From Peptococcaceae bacterium (GTDB lineage Bacteria; Bacillota; Desulfotomaculia; Desulfotomaculales; JACDOK01), in the NCBI GenBank assembly GCA_017656185.1, contig JACDOK010000006.1, positions 17,106 to 81,105 of the forward strand: a stretch of DNA of 64,000 nt, read 5' to 3'. Shown piece after piece: positions 21,592 to 30,545 of this stretch (within the stretch, counting starts at the first letter, position 1; each line of letters starts with the position of its first letter). The notes below the pieces were generated by a model. That model worked only from the letters and a program-made list of their open reading frames with translations. It searched no databases and was not told where the DNA came from. A program made the translations under genes and the position numbers.

Positions 21592-23031
21592 ATGGAGCAC
21601 CACTCGATTTTGGCCATACCGGAACACATGCAGGTAACTTTTGCCGCCGCCATTTTTTTGCTTACGTATGCCGTCATCGTATCGGAGAAAATTCACCGTG
21701 CGGTGGCCGCTTTCATCGGCGCCGCCGTTCTGGTTATCACCGGAATACTGACGCCGGAACTGGCCGTCCATTACGTGGATTGGAATACCATCGGACTGCT
21801 GGTTGGTATGATGATAATTGTCGGGGTTACACGCGAGACCGGTGTCTTTGAATTTTTGGCCATCAAGGCCGCTAAGATGGCTCACGGCCGGCCGCTGGCC
21901 ATTATGGCTTCACTGGCACTGGTTACCGCCGTCCTGTCGGCCCTGCTTGATAACGTAACGACCGTACTGCTCATTGTACCGGTAACCTTCGCCATCGCGC
22001 GCAAGCTGGAATTGAGCCCCATCCCGTTCTTAATTGTAGAAATCCTCTCTTCCAACATCGGCGGTACGGCCACACTGATCGGCGACCCCCCCAACATTAT
22101 GATCGGCAGTGCCACCCACCTCGGCTTCCTGGACTTTGTCATCAATTTGACACCGGTTGTAATCTTAATACACGTAACGACAGTCTTCATTTGCCAGCTT
22201 ATTTATAAGCGTAAGATGTTGGTAACACCGGAAATACAGCAGCGCATTTACGAAATCGATGAGACCCAGGAATTAAAAGACATTCCGTTAATGAAGAAAT
22301 GCCTATTCGCCCTTGGTGTAACCATAACGGGCTTCTTCCTGCACCAGTTCCTCGGCCTAGAGTCAAGCGTCATCGCATTAAGCGGTGCCAGTTTGCTGCT
22401 TCTGATCACCAGAGCCGACCCCGAACACCCGCTGCATACCGTGGAGTGGCCGGTAATTTTCTTCTTTATCGGCCTGTTTGTGGTTGTCGGCGCCCTGGAA
22501 GAAGTCGGCATCATCGAGGCCTTAGCCCACTATGCCCTTGAAATTACGGGCGGCATAGTCGTACCTACCGGTATGTTGATCCTGTGGATTTCGGCCCTGG
22601 CCTCCGCTTTTGTCGATAACATACCGTTCGTCGCCACGATGATCCCGCTGATTAAAAACATGGCCTTAGAAAATGCCGACATCAATGCTATGCAGAACTT
22701 CCTGTGGTGGTCCCTATCCCTGGGGGCCTGCCTCGGCGGCAACGGCACCATTATCGGGGCCTCGGCCAATGTCGTGGTCATCGGAATGGCTGAAAAACGC
22801 GGCAGCCGTATTACCTTTATCAATTTCTTTAAAATCGCCTTTCCGCTGATGATCATGTCTATCATTATATCTACCGGTTACCTGCTCGTCTGGTATTACC
22901 TGCACACCACGGTAGCCCTAGTCAGCACGCTGGTAGTAGCATTAGCTGTGGCCGGTATTCTCAGCATCTTCAATAAACGACTGGCCAAACAAAGCGTGCG
23001 GCACGATGCCGATCAAATCAAGAGTGCCTAG
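21592..23031 (+). CDS. ArsB/NhaD-type (SLC13 superfamily) permease
   Basis: TATLIGDPPNIMIGSAT, DNVTTVLLIVPVTFA, GGNGTIIGASANVVVIG. Confidence 0.88.
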   Translation: MEHHSILAIPEHMQVTFAAAIFLLTYAVIVSEKIHRAVAAFIGAAVLVITGILTPELAVHYVDWNTIGLLVGMMIIVGVTRETGVFEFLAIKAAKMAHGRPLAIMASLALVTAVLSALLDNVTTVLLIVPVTFAIARKLELSPIPFLIVEILSSNIGGTATLIGDPPNIMIGSATHLGFLDFVINLTPVVILIHVTTVFICQLIYKRKMLVTPEIQQRIYEIDETQELKDIPLMKKCLFALGVTITGFFLHQFLGLESSVIALSGASLLLLITRADPEHPLHTVEWPVIFFFIGLFVVVGALEEVGIIEALAHYALEITGGIVVPTGMLILWISALASAFVDNIPFVATMIPLIKNMALENADINAMQNFLWWSLSLGACLGGNGTIIGASANVVVIGMAEKRGSRITFINFFKIAFPLMIMSIIISTGYLLVWYYLHTTVALVSTLVVALAVAGILSIFNKRLAKQSVRHDADQIKSA

Positions 23032-23056
23032 GCAATACAGCATTAAGCAATGAACA

Positions 23057-23111
23057 GGCACCCGGCACTCAGGTAAGCCGGAAATGCAAGCAAACCTGAG
23101 TGCTGGGTGCC
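23057..23111 (+). terminator. Strong hairpin downstream of the permease, also a member of the CCCRGCACTCAG repeat family
   Basis: GGCACCCGGCACTCAGGT ... ACCTGAGTGCTGGGTGCC (about 18 bp arms, one mismatch/wobble) followed by TTTCTTTAA. Confidence 0.65.
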
Positions 23112-23170
23112 TTTCTTTAAAAAGAAACACCTTATGTTTGTTATCCCGGGAAAGGTAGATGACGTAAAAC

Positions 23171-24706
23171 ATGCTGCCGATTTTTGTACGCCGCAGTCTC
23201 AGTTTTCAAATTACCGTCATTATCTTAATCATTCTGGGCGTCCCTATCCTGGTAATGCTCTACGACATTTTTTACGCCGCCAAGACGGACCAAATGCTCT
23301 TGGTAAACAAAGAAGAACGATTGGCTACCATTGTCCGTTTCTTAGACGTGCAGCTAACCAGCAACCTTCCGAAAGAACTACCTAAAGATCCCGAAGAACA
23401 GGGCAGGCTTTTAAAACAATCCTTTGATGCTATCGCACAGCCCCTGGTGCAGCAGTATCCAGGCGTCAGATTGGGCCTATATGTCCCTGCCAACGATACC
23501 ATGAGTGTACAGGGTTTTTTGCATAATTACCGCGTGTTATCACCCGAGGAACAGGCCATCCGCCAACAAAGGATCAGGGAAGAAGCATCTTCGGGTATCA
23601 AGGCGGTCCTTGCCAGCGGCGAGCCTCTGGCAAGGCTGGCGGGTAGCCCGGATGACCAGTTTTTCGAGCACCTGGTTCCGATTATCCTTAATGAACAGGT
23701 AGCGGCAGTGGTCTGGGCCGAAGAAAGGCTTAATCCCATTTTTACCAAAAGCCGCCATTTCCGTATGGTCACCCGCTGTCTGACCATCCTGGGTTTTTTC
23801 GTCGGAGCGGCCGGAGCCCTGGTAATCATCCTTAATATCACCCGGCGCGTCGAACAGATCAGGCAGGGGCTAATGAAAATTACCCAAAATTTTGACTGCC
23901 GCATCCCCAACCTGCCGGGAGAATGGGGTCAAATTGTCGAAGAAATAAACAATATGGCGGCATCCCTGCAGAAAAAAGAAAAACTGGAAGAGCAGGTGCG
24001 GCGGTCCGCCAACCTGGCATCTTTGGGGCGGCTGGTGACCGGCATAGCCCATGAGCTGCGGAACCCTATCGGCATTATCAAGGCATCTATTCAGCTTATG
24101 GAAAGAGATCCCCAGCTGGCTGCCGGGGTCAAGGAATACACCACCGTTATCAAGGAGCAGGTTGACAGGCAGAACCGGGTGATTACCGAGCTGCTGGAAT
24201 TCGGTCGTCCCAGCAGGCAGATTATCCAGCCGCTGAACCTCAACCAGCTTCTGAAATCGGTTTTAACCTTTACGGAGCCCCTTCTCCGCCAGCATCATAT
24301 TACTTTGCAGCTTAACACCTCCGATGACCTGCCCCAGGTAGAAGGCGACGGAGAGAAGATCAAACAGGTGTTTGTCAACCTTATTTTCAATGCCGTACAA
24401 GCCATGCCGGAAGGAGGCCGCTTGACCATATCGTCTTATCGGGACGGGTCCAACGTAGTAATGACATTTGCGGATACCGGGCCGGGTATTCCCAAAGAGA
24501 ATCTGCCGCACATTTTTGATCCCTACTTTACCACAAAAGAAACCGGCAGCGGATTGGGTCTGGCTATTTGTCATCAAATCGTCAAGCTGCACGACGGCAG
24601 CATCCAAGCCGTAAACGTGCATCCTCACGGGGCGAAACTCATTATTTCATTACCCGTTATGAAAGGTGATGGAAAGAGCTATGAAACCCAAAATTCTGAT
24701 CATTGA
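23171..24706 (+). CDS. Sensor histidine kinase (HAMP, HisKA, HATPase)
   Basis: LVTGIAHELRNPIGIIKASIQ; TGPGIPKENLPHIFDPYFTTKETGSGLGLAI. Confidence 0.93.
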   Translation: MLPIFVRRSLSFQITVIILIILGVPILVMLYDIFYAAKTDQMLLVNKEERLATIVRFLDVQLTSNLPKELPKDPEEQGRLLKQSFDAIAQPLVQQYPGVRLGLYVPANDTMSVQGFLHNYRVLSPEEQAIRQQRIREEASSGIKAVLASGEPLARLAGSPDDQFFEHLVPIILNEQVAAVVWAEERLNPIFTKSRHFRMVTRCLTILGFFVGAAGALVIILNITRRVEQIRQGLMKITQNFDCRIPNLPGEWGQIVEEINNMAASLQKKEKLEEQVRRSANLASLGRLVTGIAHELRNPIGIIKASIQLMERDPQLAAGVKEYTTVIKEQVDRQNRVITELLEFGRPSRQIIQPLNLNQLLKSVLTFTEPLLRQHHITLQLNTSDDLPQVEGDGEKIKQVFVNLIFNAVQAMPEGGRLTISSYRDGSNVVMTFADTGPGIPKENLPHIFDPYFTTKETGSGLGLAICHQIVKLHDGSIQAVNVHPHGAKLIISLPVMKGDGKSYETQNSDH

Positions 24707-26027
24707 TGACGAGGAATACATGTGCTGGGCCATTCAACGGGCCATGGAACAGGAAGGATACGAAGCCGTTTCTGCTACCAGCGGAGCAGCAGGATTGGAT
24801 ATCCTAAATGAGAATGGCGCATCACTCGTAATTGTCGACCTCAAAATGCCCGACATGGACGGTATCGAAGTCCTAAAACGCATCAAGAAAAACCATCCCA
24901 AAATCCCGGTAATTCTCATTACCGCTCACGGCACCATAGAAACGGCCATCGAGGCTATGAAGATCGGTGCCTCTGACTATATCACCAAACCCTTTGACCT
25001 GGACGAGCTGGTCATTGTTGTTAAAAAGACCCTGCAGGTCAGTAAGCTGATGAACGAGGTGCGTTTCCTGCGTTCCGAGCTCACCAAGGAACACGGTACG
25101 ATGATCGGTGAAAGCCCCGCCTTTGTCGAAGTCAAACAGTTGATTGAAAAAGTTGCCCCTACCGACGCCCCTGTCCTTATTACCGGGGAGAGCGGAACCG
25201 GTAAAGAGGTGGCTGCCGTAGCGCTTCATAACCTCAGCCACCGTAAGGAAGAACCCTTTGTGGCTATCAACTGCGCCGCCTTACCCGAGCACCTGTTGGA
25301 AAGTGAGCTCTTCGGCCACGAAAAGGGCGCCTTTACCGGGGCTACGTCTAAAAAGCTGGGGCGTTTTCAGCTGGCTGACAAGGGCACGATATTCTTGGAC
25401 GAAATCGCCGAAATGTCGCCGTCTATGCAGGCCAAGCTGCTCCGTTTCCTGCAAAATCAAACTTTTGAACGGGTGGGGGGTACCAAGACCATCAAAACCG
25501 ACACCCGTATTATCGCCGCTACCAATCGCGATTTAAAAGAGGCCGTCCAAAAAGGCTTGTTCCGGGAGGACCTTTATTACCGGCTCAACGTCATCACGAT
25601 CCACCTGCCGCCATTAAGAGAACGAAAGGACGATATTCCCCTCCTCGCCCGGCATTTTATCACCACATTACGCACTCTTTATCACGATACCACCATCTCA
25701 CCCGACGCTCTGGCATTGATGCAGCAGTACCACTGGCCCGGCAACATCCGGGAACTGCGCAATGTTATCGAACGGGCGTTGATCCTTTGTACCGATAACC
25801 GTATCAGACCGTGTCACCTGCCCAAGGAACTTCAGAATACACAACCGGTCCGGGAAAGCGAAAGCCAGATTGACCTTCCCCCCGAAGGTATCAACCTTGA
25901 TGATGTAGAACGCCAGCTGATCCACAAAGCGCTGGAGAGGGCAAACGGTAATCAGACGCAGGCCGCCCGCCTGCTGGGCATAACCAGGGCTACTTTGATA
26001 TACCGCATGCAGAAGTATGGGTTATGA
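24681..26027 (+). CDS. Sigma-54-dependent response regulator (receiver-AAA-Fis HTH)
   Basis: KILIIDDEEY; VLITGESGTGKEVAAVALH; ELFGHEKGAFTGA; C-terminal GNQTQAARLLGITRATL. Confidence 0.96.
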   Translation: MKPKILIIDDEEYMCWAIQRAMEQEGYEAVSATSGAAGLDILNENGASLVIVDLKMPDMDGIEVLKRIKKNHPKIPVILITAHGTIETAIEAMKIGASDYITKPFDLDELVIVVKKTLQVSKLMNEVRFLRSELTKEHGTMIGESPAFVEVKQLIEKVAPTDAPVLITGESGTGKEVAAVALHNLSHRKEEPFVAINCAALPEHLLESELFGHEKGAFTGATSKKLGRFQLADKGTIFLDEIAEMSPSMQAKLLRFLQNQTFERVGGTKTIKTDTRIIAATNRDLKEAVQKGLFREDLYYRLNVITIHLPPLRERKDDIPLLARHFITTLRTLYHDTTISPDALALMQQYHWPGNIRELRNVIERALILCTDNRIRPCHLPKELQNTQPVRESESQIDLPPEGINLDDVERQLIHKALERANGNQTQAARLLGITRATLIYRMQKYGL

Positions 26028-26054
26028 TACGTCCGCTTCGCTCACTTTCATTCG

Positions 26055-26152
26055 CCCAGCACTCAGGGCTGAACAAGTTGCTTTGGAGCACTGTAGTAAT
26101 CGCTGGTAACAGGCCGGGTATTTGAACCTTATATTGTTGACTGAGTGCTGGG
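26055..26152. repeat. Dispersed inverted-repeat element CCCAGCACTCAG...CTGAGTGCTGGG (98 nt)
   Basis: Perfect 12-bp terminal arms. Confidence 0.85.
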
Positions 26153-26270
26153 CTGATCTTCGCCCTTCGTCGTTCTTTTGAATAGGCTCCAAGTTCGCGC
26201 TCCGGGAATCCCCCGTGGACATCTACATTCATTTTCATTCTTCGTGGTACTGATATACTCAGTATGGGAA

Positions 26271-26302
26271 ACTGTTTACTGTTTACTGTTTACTGTTTAC
26301 TG
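26271..26302. repeat. Heptamer tandem repeat (ACTGTTT)n
   Basis: ACTGTTTACTGTTTACTGTTTACTGTTTACTG. Confidence 0.9.
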
Positions 26303-26808
26303 CCTAACTCCGCGGCGTCGCGTAAAATCTCCCTAAAGACCTGCGCGGCTTCAACGATACCGACCATCCGATTACCATCCATAACGGCCACGGCTGGTAT
26401 CTTCGTTCTGTTAAAGACATAAACCACCCGCATCAGGTTATGGTCGTTCTGTACGCCGATCATTTCTTTGGGCGCAACAAATTCCGAAACCATTTTCCGT
26501 TTTAGGTGCCGGATGCGTTCCTCCCAAAGACCTTCCCAAAACACCGGCACCGACCACAAACTAATGTGAAAAGCCCCGGGTTCCATGGCATCAAAGACAC
26601 CGCGGATGCTTATTAAACCAACCGGTACGCCGCCATCTTCCACAACAGCGCAGCCCGAGTTATTCCCTTCCTTACGAGAGGCATAAAGCTGCTGCACCAC
26701 CTTAAACATATTGTCTCGTATGCCGACCCAGGGAAACTGTGTTAAAGGTTTCATAATGTCCCGAACTTTCTTATCCACAGCCTCACCTTCCTTAACAAAA
26801 TATCCCAT
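26290..26808 (-). CDS. CBS-domain pair protein with FWEGLW linker
   Basis: VRDIMKPLTQFPWVGIRDNMFKVV ... WSVPVFWEGLWEERI. Confidence 0.82.
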   Translation of the reverse strand: MGYFVKEGEAVDKKVRDIMKPLTQFPWVGIRDNMFKVVQQLYASRKEGNNSGCAVVEDGGVPVGLISIRGVFDAMEPGAFHISLWSVPVFWEGLWEERIRHLKRKMVSEFVAPKEMIGVQNDHNLMRVVYVFNRTKIPAVAVMDGNRMVGIVEAAQVFREILRDAAELGSKQ

Positions 26809-26815
26809 AATTGTT

Positions 26816-27613
26816 CTAAAGGCCAGCAGTGCGCCTTAACAGGTACAACAGATGAGCCATTAGGAAGCTTGCTCCTATGGCGGTTATCACCGCTGTTACC
26901 CCGTACCAGCCCGGCGTTTCTTCCGCCGATTTGCGCAGCAAATCAAGAAAACTCGTTTCTTTTACCTGCATTATCTGCTGCACGCTTTCCACGACTTCCG
27001 TCCCTTTAACGGCATAAGCAGTAATGGTAATCTTACCCGGAGGTGTGTTACCGGGAAGCCGGAGCGTTCCGGCATAGGTCAAACCGTTTCTTTGAATACT
27101 GCTCGCAAAATAATATTTCCCGTCCTGTTTTTGCAGCTGTATGGCACGCCGTACATAGGGCAGAGCTTCACTGGGAGGCAAACTTCTAAGGATTTCACCT
27201 GTTCGTATGGTGCACCCACCCCCCCGGGGAGCAGACAAATCAGATTCGTTGAGCCCCAAACTTTGACACAGCCCCCGGTCCGTAAAGTCTACCCTGCCGT
27301 CAGAAAGCACTTGATAAAATCCCGGTAACCCCGTCACCGCAACTGCCTTACCCTTAACCCACATTAGACCCGGCTTGTGGTTAACCAGGTAAATGTCCTG
27401 CTCCTCTGCCATGGCTTTGACCACTACGGCACAATTCTCATCCGGCAGGCTTCCTGCAAAACGTACCTGTTTACCCGTAAAGTTTTCATCAATTTGAACG
27501 GTCTTGACATCGGTAAAGAAAGTGAAGTCGTCCTGTGCCCAGCACCAGGAAGACCCGCCAGGACATAAAAGCAGTCCCGAAAGAAAGCATATTATGGCAG
27601 TGATATGTCGCAA
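26816..27613 (-). CDS. Alph_Pro_TM/TIGR02186-like exported membrane-anchored protein
   Basis: TTG start at 27613 behind GGAGGA; signal peptide; FTDVKTVQIDENFTGKQVRFAG...; C-terminal TM; overlaps the TauE/SafE stop by about 22 nt. Confidence 0.65.
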   Translation of the reverse strand: MRHITAIICFLSGLLLCPGGSSWCWAQDDFTFFTDVKTVQIDENFTGKQVRFAGSLPDENCAVVVKAMAEEQDIYLVNHKPGLMWVKGKAVAVTGLPGFYQVLSDGRVDFTDRGLCQSLGLNESDLSAPRGGGCTIRTGEILRSLPPSEALPYVRRAIQLQKQDGKYYFASSIQRNGLTYAGTLRLPGNTPPGKITITAYAVKGTEVVESVQQIMQVKETSFLDLLRKSAEETPGWYGVTAVITAIGASFLMAHLLYLLRRTAGL

Positions 27614-28530
27614 ATCACCATTCCTCCTCCATACGGATACCCCAACCATATACCCACTACGGTGAAGAGCATCGCCAAAGCCAGAATTACTCGTGGAGCA
27701 TAAGGCGGCAGGTATTTGACCACGACGGTGCTGAACTGCATTCCGATAATCCAGCCAGCGAACAATACGAGGGCCAGGCTTATATCCACTGACTGATTGA
27801 TCAAGGCGTGTTCTATGGTTGCCATTACACTGGTGGTAAAGACCAAGATCAAACTTGTACCTACTGCCACCAAGACCGGCAGCCGGAAGAGGTAAAGCAA
27901 TACCGGCAGGAAAATAAAGCTCCCGCCCATCCCGTATACACCGGTCAATATCCCACCAATAACGCCCAAACCGGTAACAACAAGTACGTGTACGATATTG
28001 TGCCCTTCCCTGGAGCTTAAGGGTTGGAAGCAGGGCCAGCATCTTTTATCCGGTTTTGGGGGTGCTGATCCTGTGCCTCCCGATTTTACGGTTCCAAGCA
28101 GCATCAGTATTGCCGTTATGCTTAATACAACGGTGTAACCGTATCGCAGGATCAAGTCGAATATCCCCTCCTGCACCAGGTAATGGACAAGTTCCGTACC
28201 AATGGTGCACCCGGTTAAACCGCCAATTACAAATATACCTGCCGTTTTAAAGTCTATGGTGCCCATCCTGCGGTGGGAAAGCACACCCAACCACGAACCC
28301 GCAACAATATGATTGGCCTCGGATGCTACGGCCGTGACCGGCGGAATACCCAGGATGATCAGCAGCGGCGTCGTTAAAAAACCCCCAAGATAACCAAATG
28401 ATCCTACCAGAGCTCCCACCAAACCACCTATTGCTAATAGAAGCGGCACATTTACGGCAATTCCCGCTGCGGTCAAATCCAAATGCACAACCATCCCTCC
28501 TGCTAAAGTTGCTGCTGTCGCAAACAGCAA
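27592..28530 (-). CDS. TauE/SafE family permease
   Basis: GALVGSFGYLGGFLTTPLLIILGIPPVTAVASEANHIV; GGILTGVYGMGGSFIFLPVLLYL. Confidence 0.85.
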   Translation of the reverse strand: MLFATAATLAGGMVVHLDLTAAGIAVNVPLLLAIGGLVGALVGSFGYLGGFLTTPLLIILGIPPVTAVASEANHIVAGSWLGVLSHRRMGTIDFKTAGIFVIGGLTGCTIGTELVHYLVQEGIFDLILRYGYTVVLSITAILMLLGTVKSGGTGSAPPKPDKRCWPCFQPLSSREGHNIVHVLVVTGLGVIGGILTGVYGMGGSFIFLPVLLYLFRLPVLVAVGTSLILVFTTSVMATIEHALINQSVDISLALVLFAGWIIGMQFSTVVVKYLPPYAPRVILALAMLFTVVGIWLGYPYGGGMVICDISLP

Positions 28531-28694
28531 AGCTCATAACCCGTTGTGAGTGGCAGGAAGGACCCCACCCTTCCCGCCACCCGGGAACCAGGAAATACCC
28601 GTGTACCTCTATTAAGTTTTAGGAAGCAATTTTCGTGCCAACTCTTACAACAGGCATCATGCTTAGCTTTCGCTTTCCGCGGCGATTTCTATTG

Positions 28695-28712
28695 CTGTAG
28701 CATATGCTACAG
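28695..28712. promoter_or_regulatory. Perfect 18-bp palindrome upstream of the TauE/SafE gene
   Basis: CTGTAGCATATGCTACAG equals its own reverse complement. Confidence 0.4.
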
Positions 28713-28772
28713 TTTGGGGCATTTTGGGAAGCAAATCCGACAACGGTCGGGTATGTTTGCATAAAAAAAGAA

Positions 28773-28819
28773 ACCCGGTAACTCGGCGTCGTTACTGCAG
28801 GTAAGACGCCTTACCGGGT
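28773..28819 (-). terminator. Intrinsic terminator after the CBS gene (minus strand)
   Basis: ACCCGGTAA..GGCGTC..GACGCC..TTACCGGGT; minus-strand U tract TTTCTTTTTTT. Confidence 0.75.
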
Positions 28820-28908
28820 AACCTTAAGAGTTAACCATAATTACTTTCGGTTAATTATGCAATGCTGTTTCTATAAAAGGGATGTTGGGAGAGACGTAAC
28901 GGCCCTTT

Positions 28909-29385
28909 TTACTGGGTAACGGCTTCAAACCTGTCATTAACCAGTTCATTGAACAGATTGTCGACCGAAACCGTTCCTACCAGCTGTCCCTGGTCTACTA
29001 CCAGTACCGTGCTTACCTTGCGGTCGTTAAAGATATGGGAGACCTTCATCAGGGTATCGTCAGGGTCAACCACCACCGGTGACCGCATAAGGTCCTTGAC
29101 CTTGCGTTCCGCGACGGCACGCCACTGGTCGGTGAAAAGCCCCTCCCAGAAGATTTCCATTTTAATGTCACCTTTCGTATAGGGAGGATCCAGGATATCC
29201 AGCAGGTCATTCCGGTTAAGCATACCTACTACATTATTCCTTTCCTTAATCAGTACCGTAGGATCCTTCCCCTCCCTTATGGCCTGCATAAATGCCGCTA
29301 CCAATTCCTTAACGCTAGTCTCCGGGCTTACCTCCACCAGCAATGACGGTCCCATGATATCGCGCACACGCTTTTCACTTATCAT
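28909..29385 (-). CDS. CBS-domain pair protein with FWEGLF linker
   Basis: MISEKRVRDIMGPSLLVEVSPETSVKELV ... IKMEIFWEGLFTDQW ... KVKDLMRSPVVVDPDDTLMKV. Confidence 0.85.
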   Translation of the reverse strand: MISEKRVRDIMGPSLLVEVSPETSVKELVAAFMQAIREGKDPTVLIKERNNVVGMLNRNDLLDILDPPYTKGDIKMEIFWEGLFTDQWRAVAERKVKDLMRSPVVVDPDDTLMKVSHIFNDRKVSTVLVVDQGQLVGTVSVDNLFNELVNDRFEAVTQ

Positions 29386-29399
29386 TGATATCCCTCCCC

Positions 29400-29801
29400 T
29401 TATTTTATGTTGTAGTTATCAGTGACCCGTACCTCGGAGGGCAGCTGCCTTTTTAATTGCTGTAAAAGTTCCCTCAAGGCCGGGTCATTAATCCGTTCCA
29501 ACCGCCACCAAAGCCATTTATAACGGAGTTCCCACATTGCCTTGGCCTGTTCCAGCCGGTTGATTTTCTGCTGCAAGCGCTTGTTATGGTCCTTCAGTTC
29601 GAGGAGGAGGTGGTCAGCCTGGCCCTGTTTTTGCGTCATCTGCGCCTGCAATAGATCGAGACCAGCACGAATTAGTTTTTTACGCCACTTGTAGTACGTC
29701 TGGCGCTTAATACCATACTTTTGGCAGAGCTCATCGGTCGTAAGATCGCTGTTCATCCCCTCAAGGACCATATTCAGCATTTGCTCCAGGCCGAACTGCA
29801 C
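29400..29801 (-). CDS. Transposase OrfA-like helix-turn-helix protein with coiled coil
   Basis: TTDELCQKYGIKRQTYYKWRKKLIRAGLDLL then long charged helix. Confidence 0.6.
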   Translation of the reverse strand: MQFGLEQMLNMVLEGMNSDLTTDELCQKYGIKRQTYYKWRKKLIRAGLDLLQAQMTQKQGQADHLLLELKDHNKRLQQKINRLEQAKAMWELRYKWLWWRLERINDPALRELLQQLKRQLPSEVRVTDNYNIK

Positions 29802-29834
29802 GTTAAACTCCTCCTTCCCTGAAGATATAGCCCG

Positions 29835-30542
29835 CTATACCTCTTCCTTGTGAGCCGCCTTGCTCATATTGAGTCCGAGCCCTTCGAAGAGGAAGTAGAT
29901 AGCGAACCCCCACCAAACGGTATAGATAATGTAGAACACCAGCATCCCGGTAACCGTACCGGCAAAATCCGAAACCCGTTCCGGTTTGACACCATAGAAG
30001 TTATAAGCCGGTTCGACGGCCCTTTTCACGATTTCATCTACGAAGGATGCCTGCTTGAAAGCCCCCTGCTTTTTCAAGACACTATCTACTTCGTGCAGGG
30101 CCAGCCACCAGTGATACATCGCATCCTTCTTGTGGTAGCCGTACTTCTCGGTCATTATATCACCCTCGTTGTTGAACATCGCATCGGCATCATTTACGAC
30201 GGCCGCTGCAATATTCCCCAGGTCGCCGTTAATCTTAACTTCGCTGCCGCTCGTTTGAACCTGAGCACCAGACTTCTCAAAGAGAACGGCGGCCTTGGCA
30301 GCGTCATCGGTACTGTCCAGCGTTATGGTCACATCAATCACCTGACCGCGATACCCGTCTACTTGTTCCTTAACTTCCGGGATAAAGTAGGTCGACCCCT
30401 TGGCGATCGAATTGAACAACTGATCGGCAAACTGCAGACCGTTCATCCCGTTGAAGACCGGCGAGTAGATCGCTGCCAACACCAGAAAGAACGAGATAGC
30501 CAAAACTAACCCGATGGTAAAGCTGCGCCCGTTCCGTATCAT
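29835..30542 (-). CDS. Membrane protein of unknown function in an operon with TauE/SafE
   Basis: N- and C-terminal TM segments; 3 nt from the upstream TauE/SafE ORF. Confidence 0.6.
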   Translation of the reverse strand: MIRNGRSFTIGLVLAISFFLVLAAIYSPVFNGMNGLQFADQLFNSIAKGSTYFIPEVKEQVDGYRGQVIDVTITLDSTDDAAKAAVLFEKSGAQVQTSGSEVKINGDLGNIAAAVVNDADAMFNNEGDIMTEKYGYHKKDAMYHWWLALHEVDSVLKKQGAFKQASFVDEIVKRAVEPAYNFYGVKPERVSDFAGTVTGMLVFYIIYTVWWGFAIYFLFEGLGLNMSKAAHKEEV

Positions 30543-30545
30543 CCT

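Noticed and set aside
26816-28042. Full 408-aa ORF call starting at 28042
   Set aside because: N-terminal 140 codons run through the TauE/SafE gene in another frame; a TTG with SD at 27613 gives a proper signal peptide
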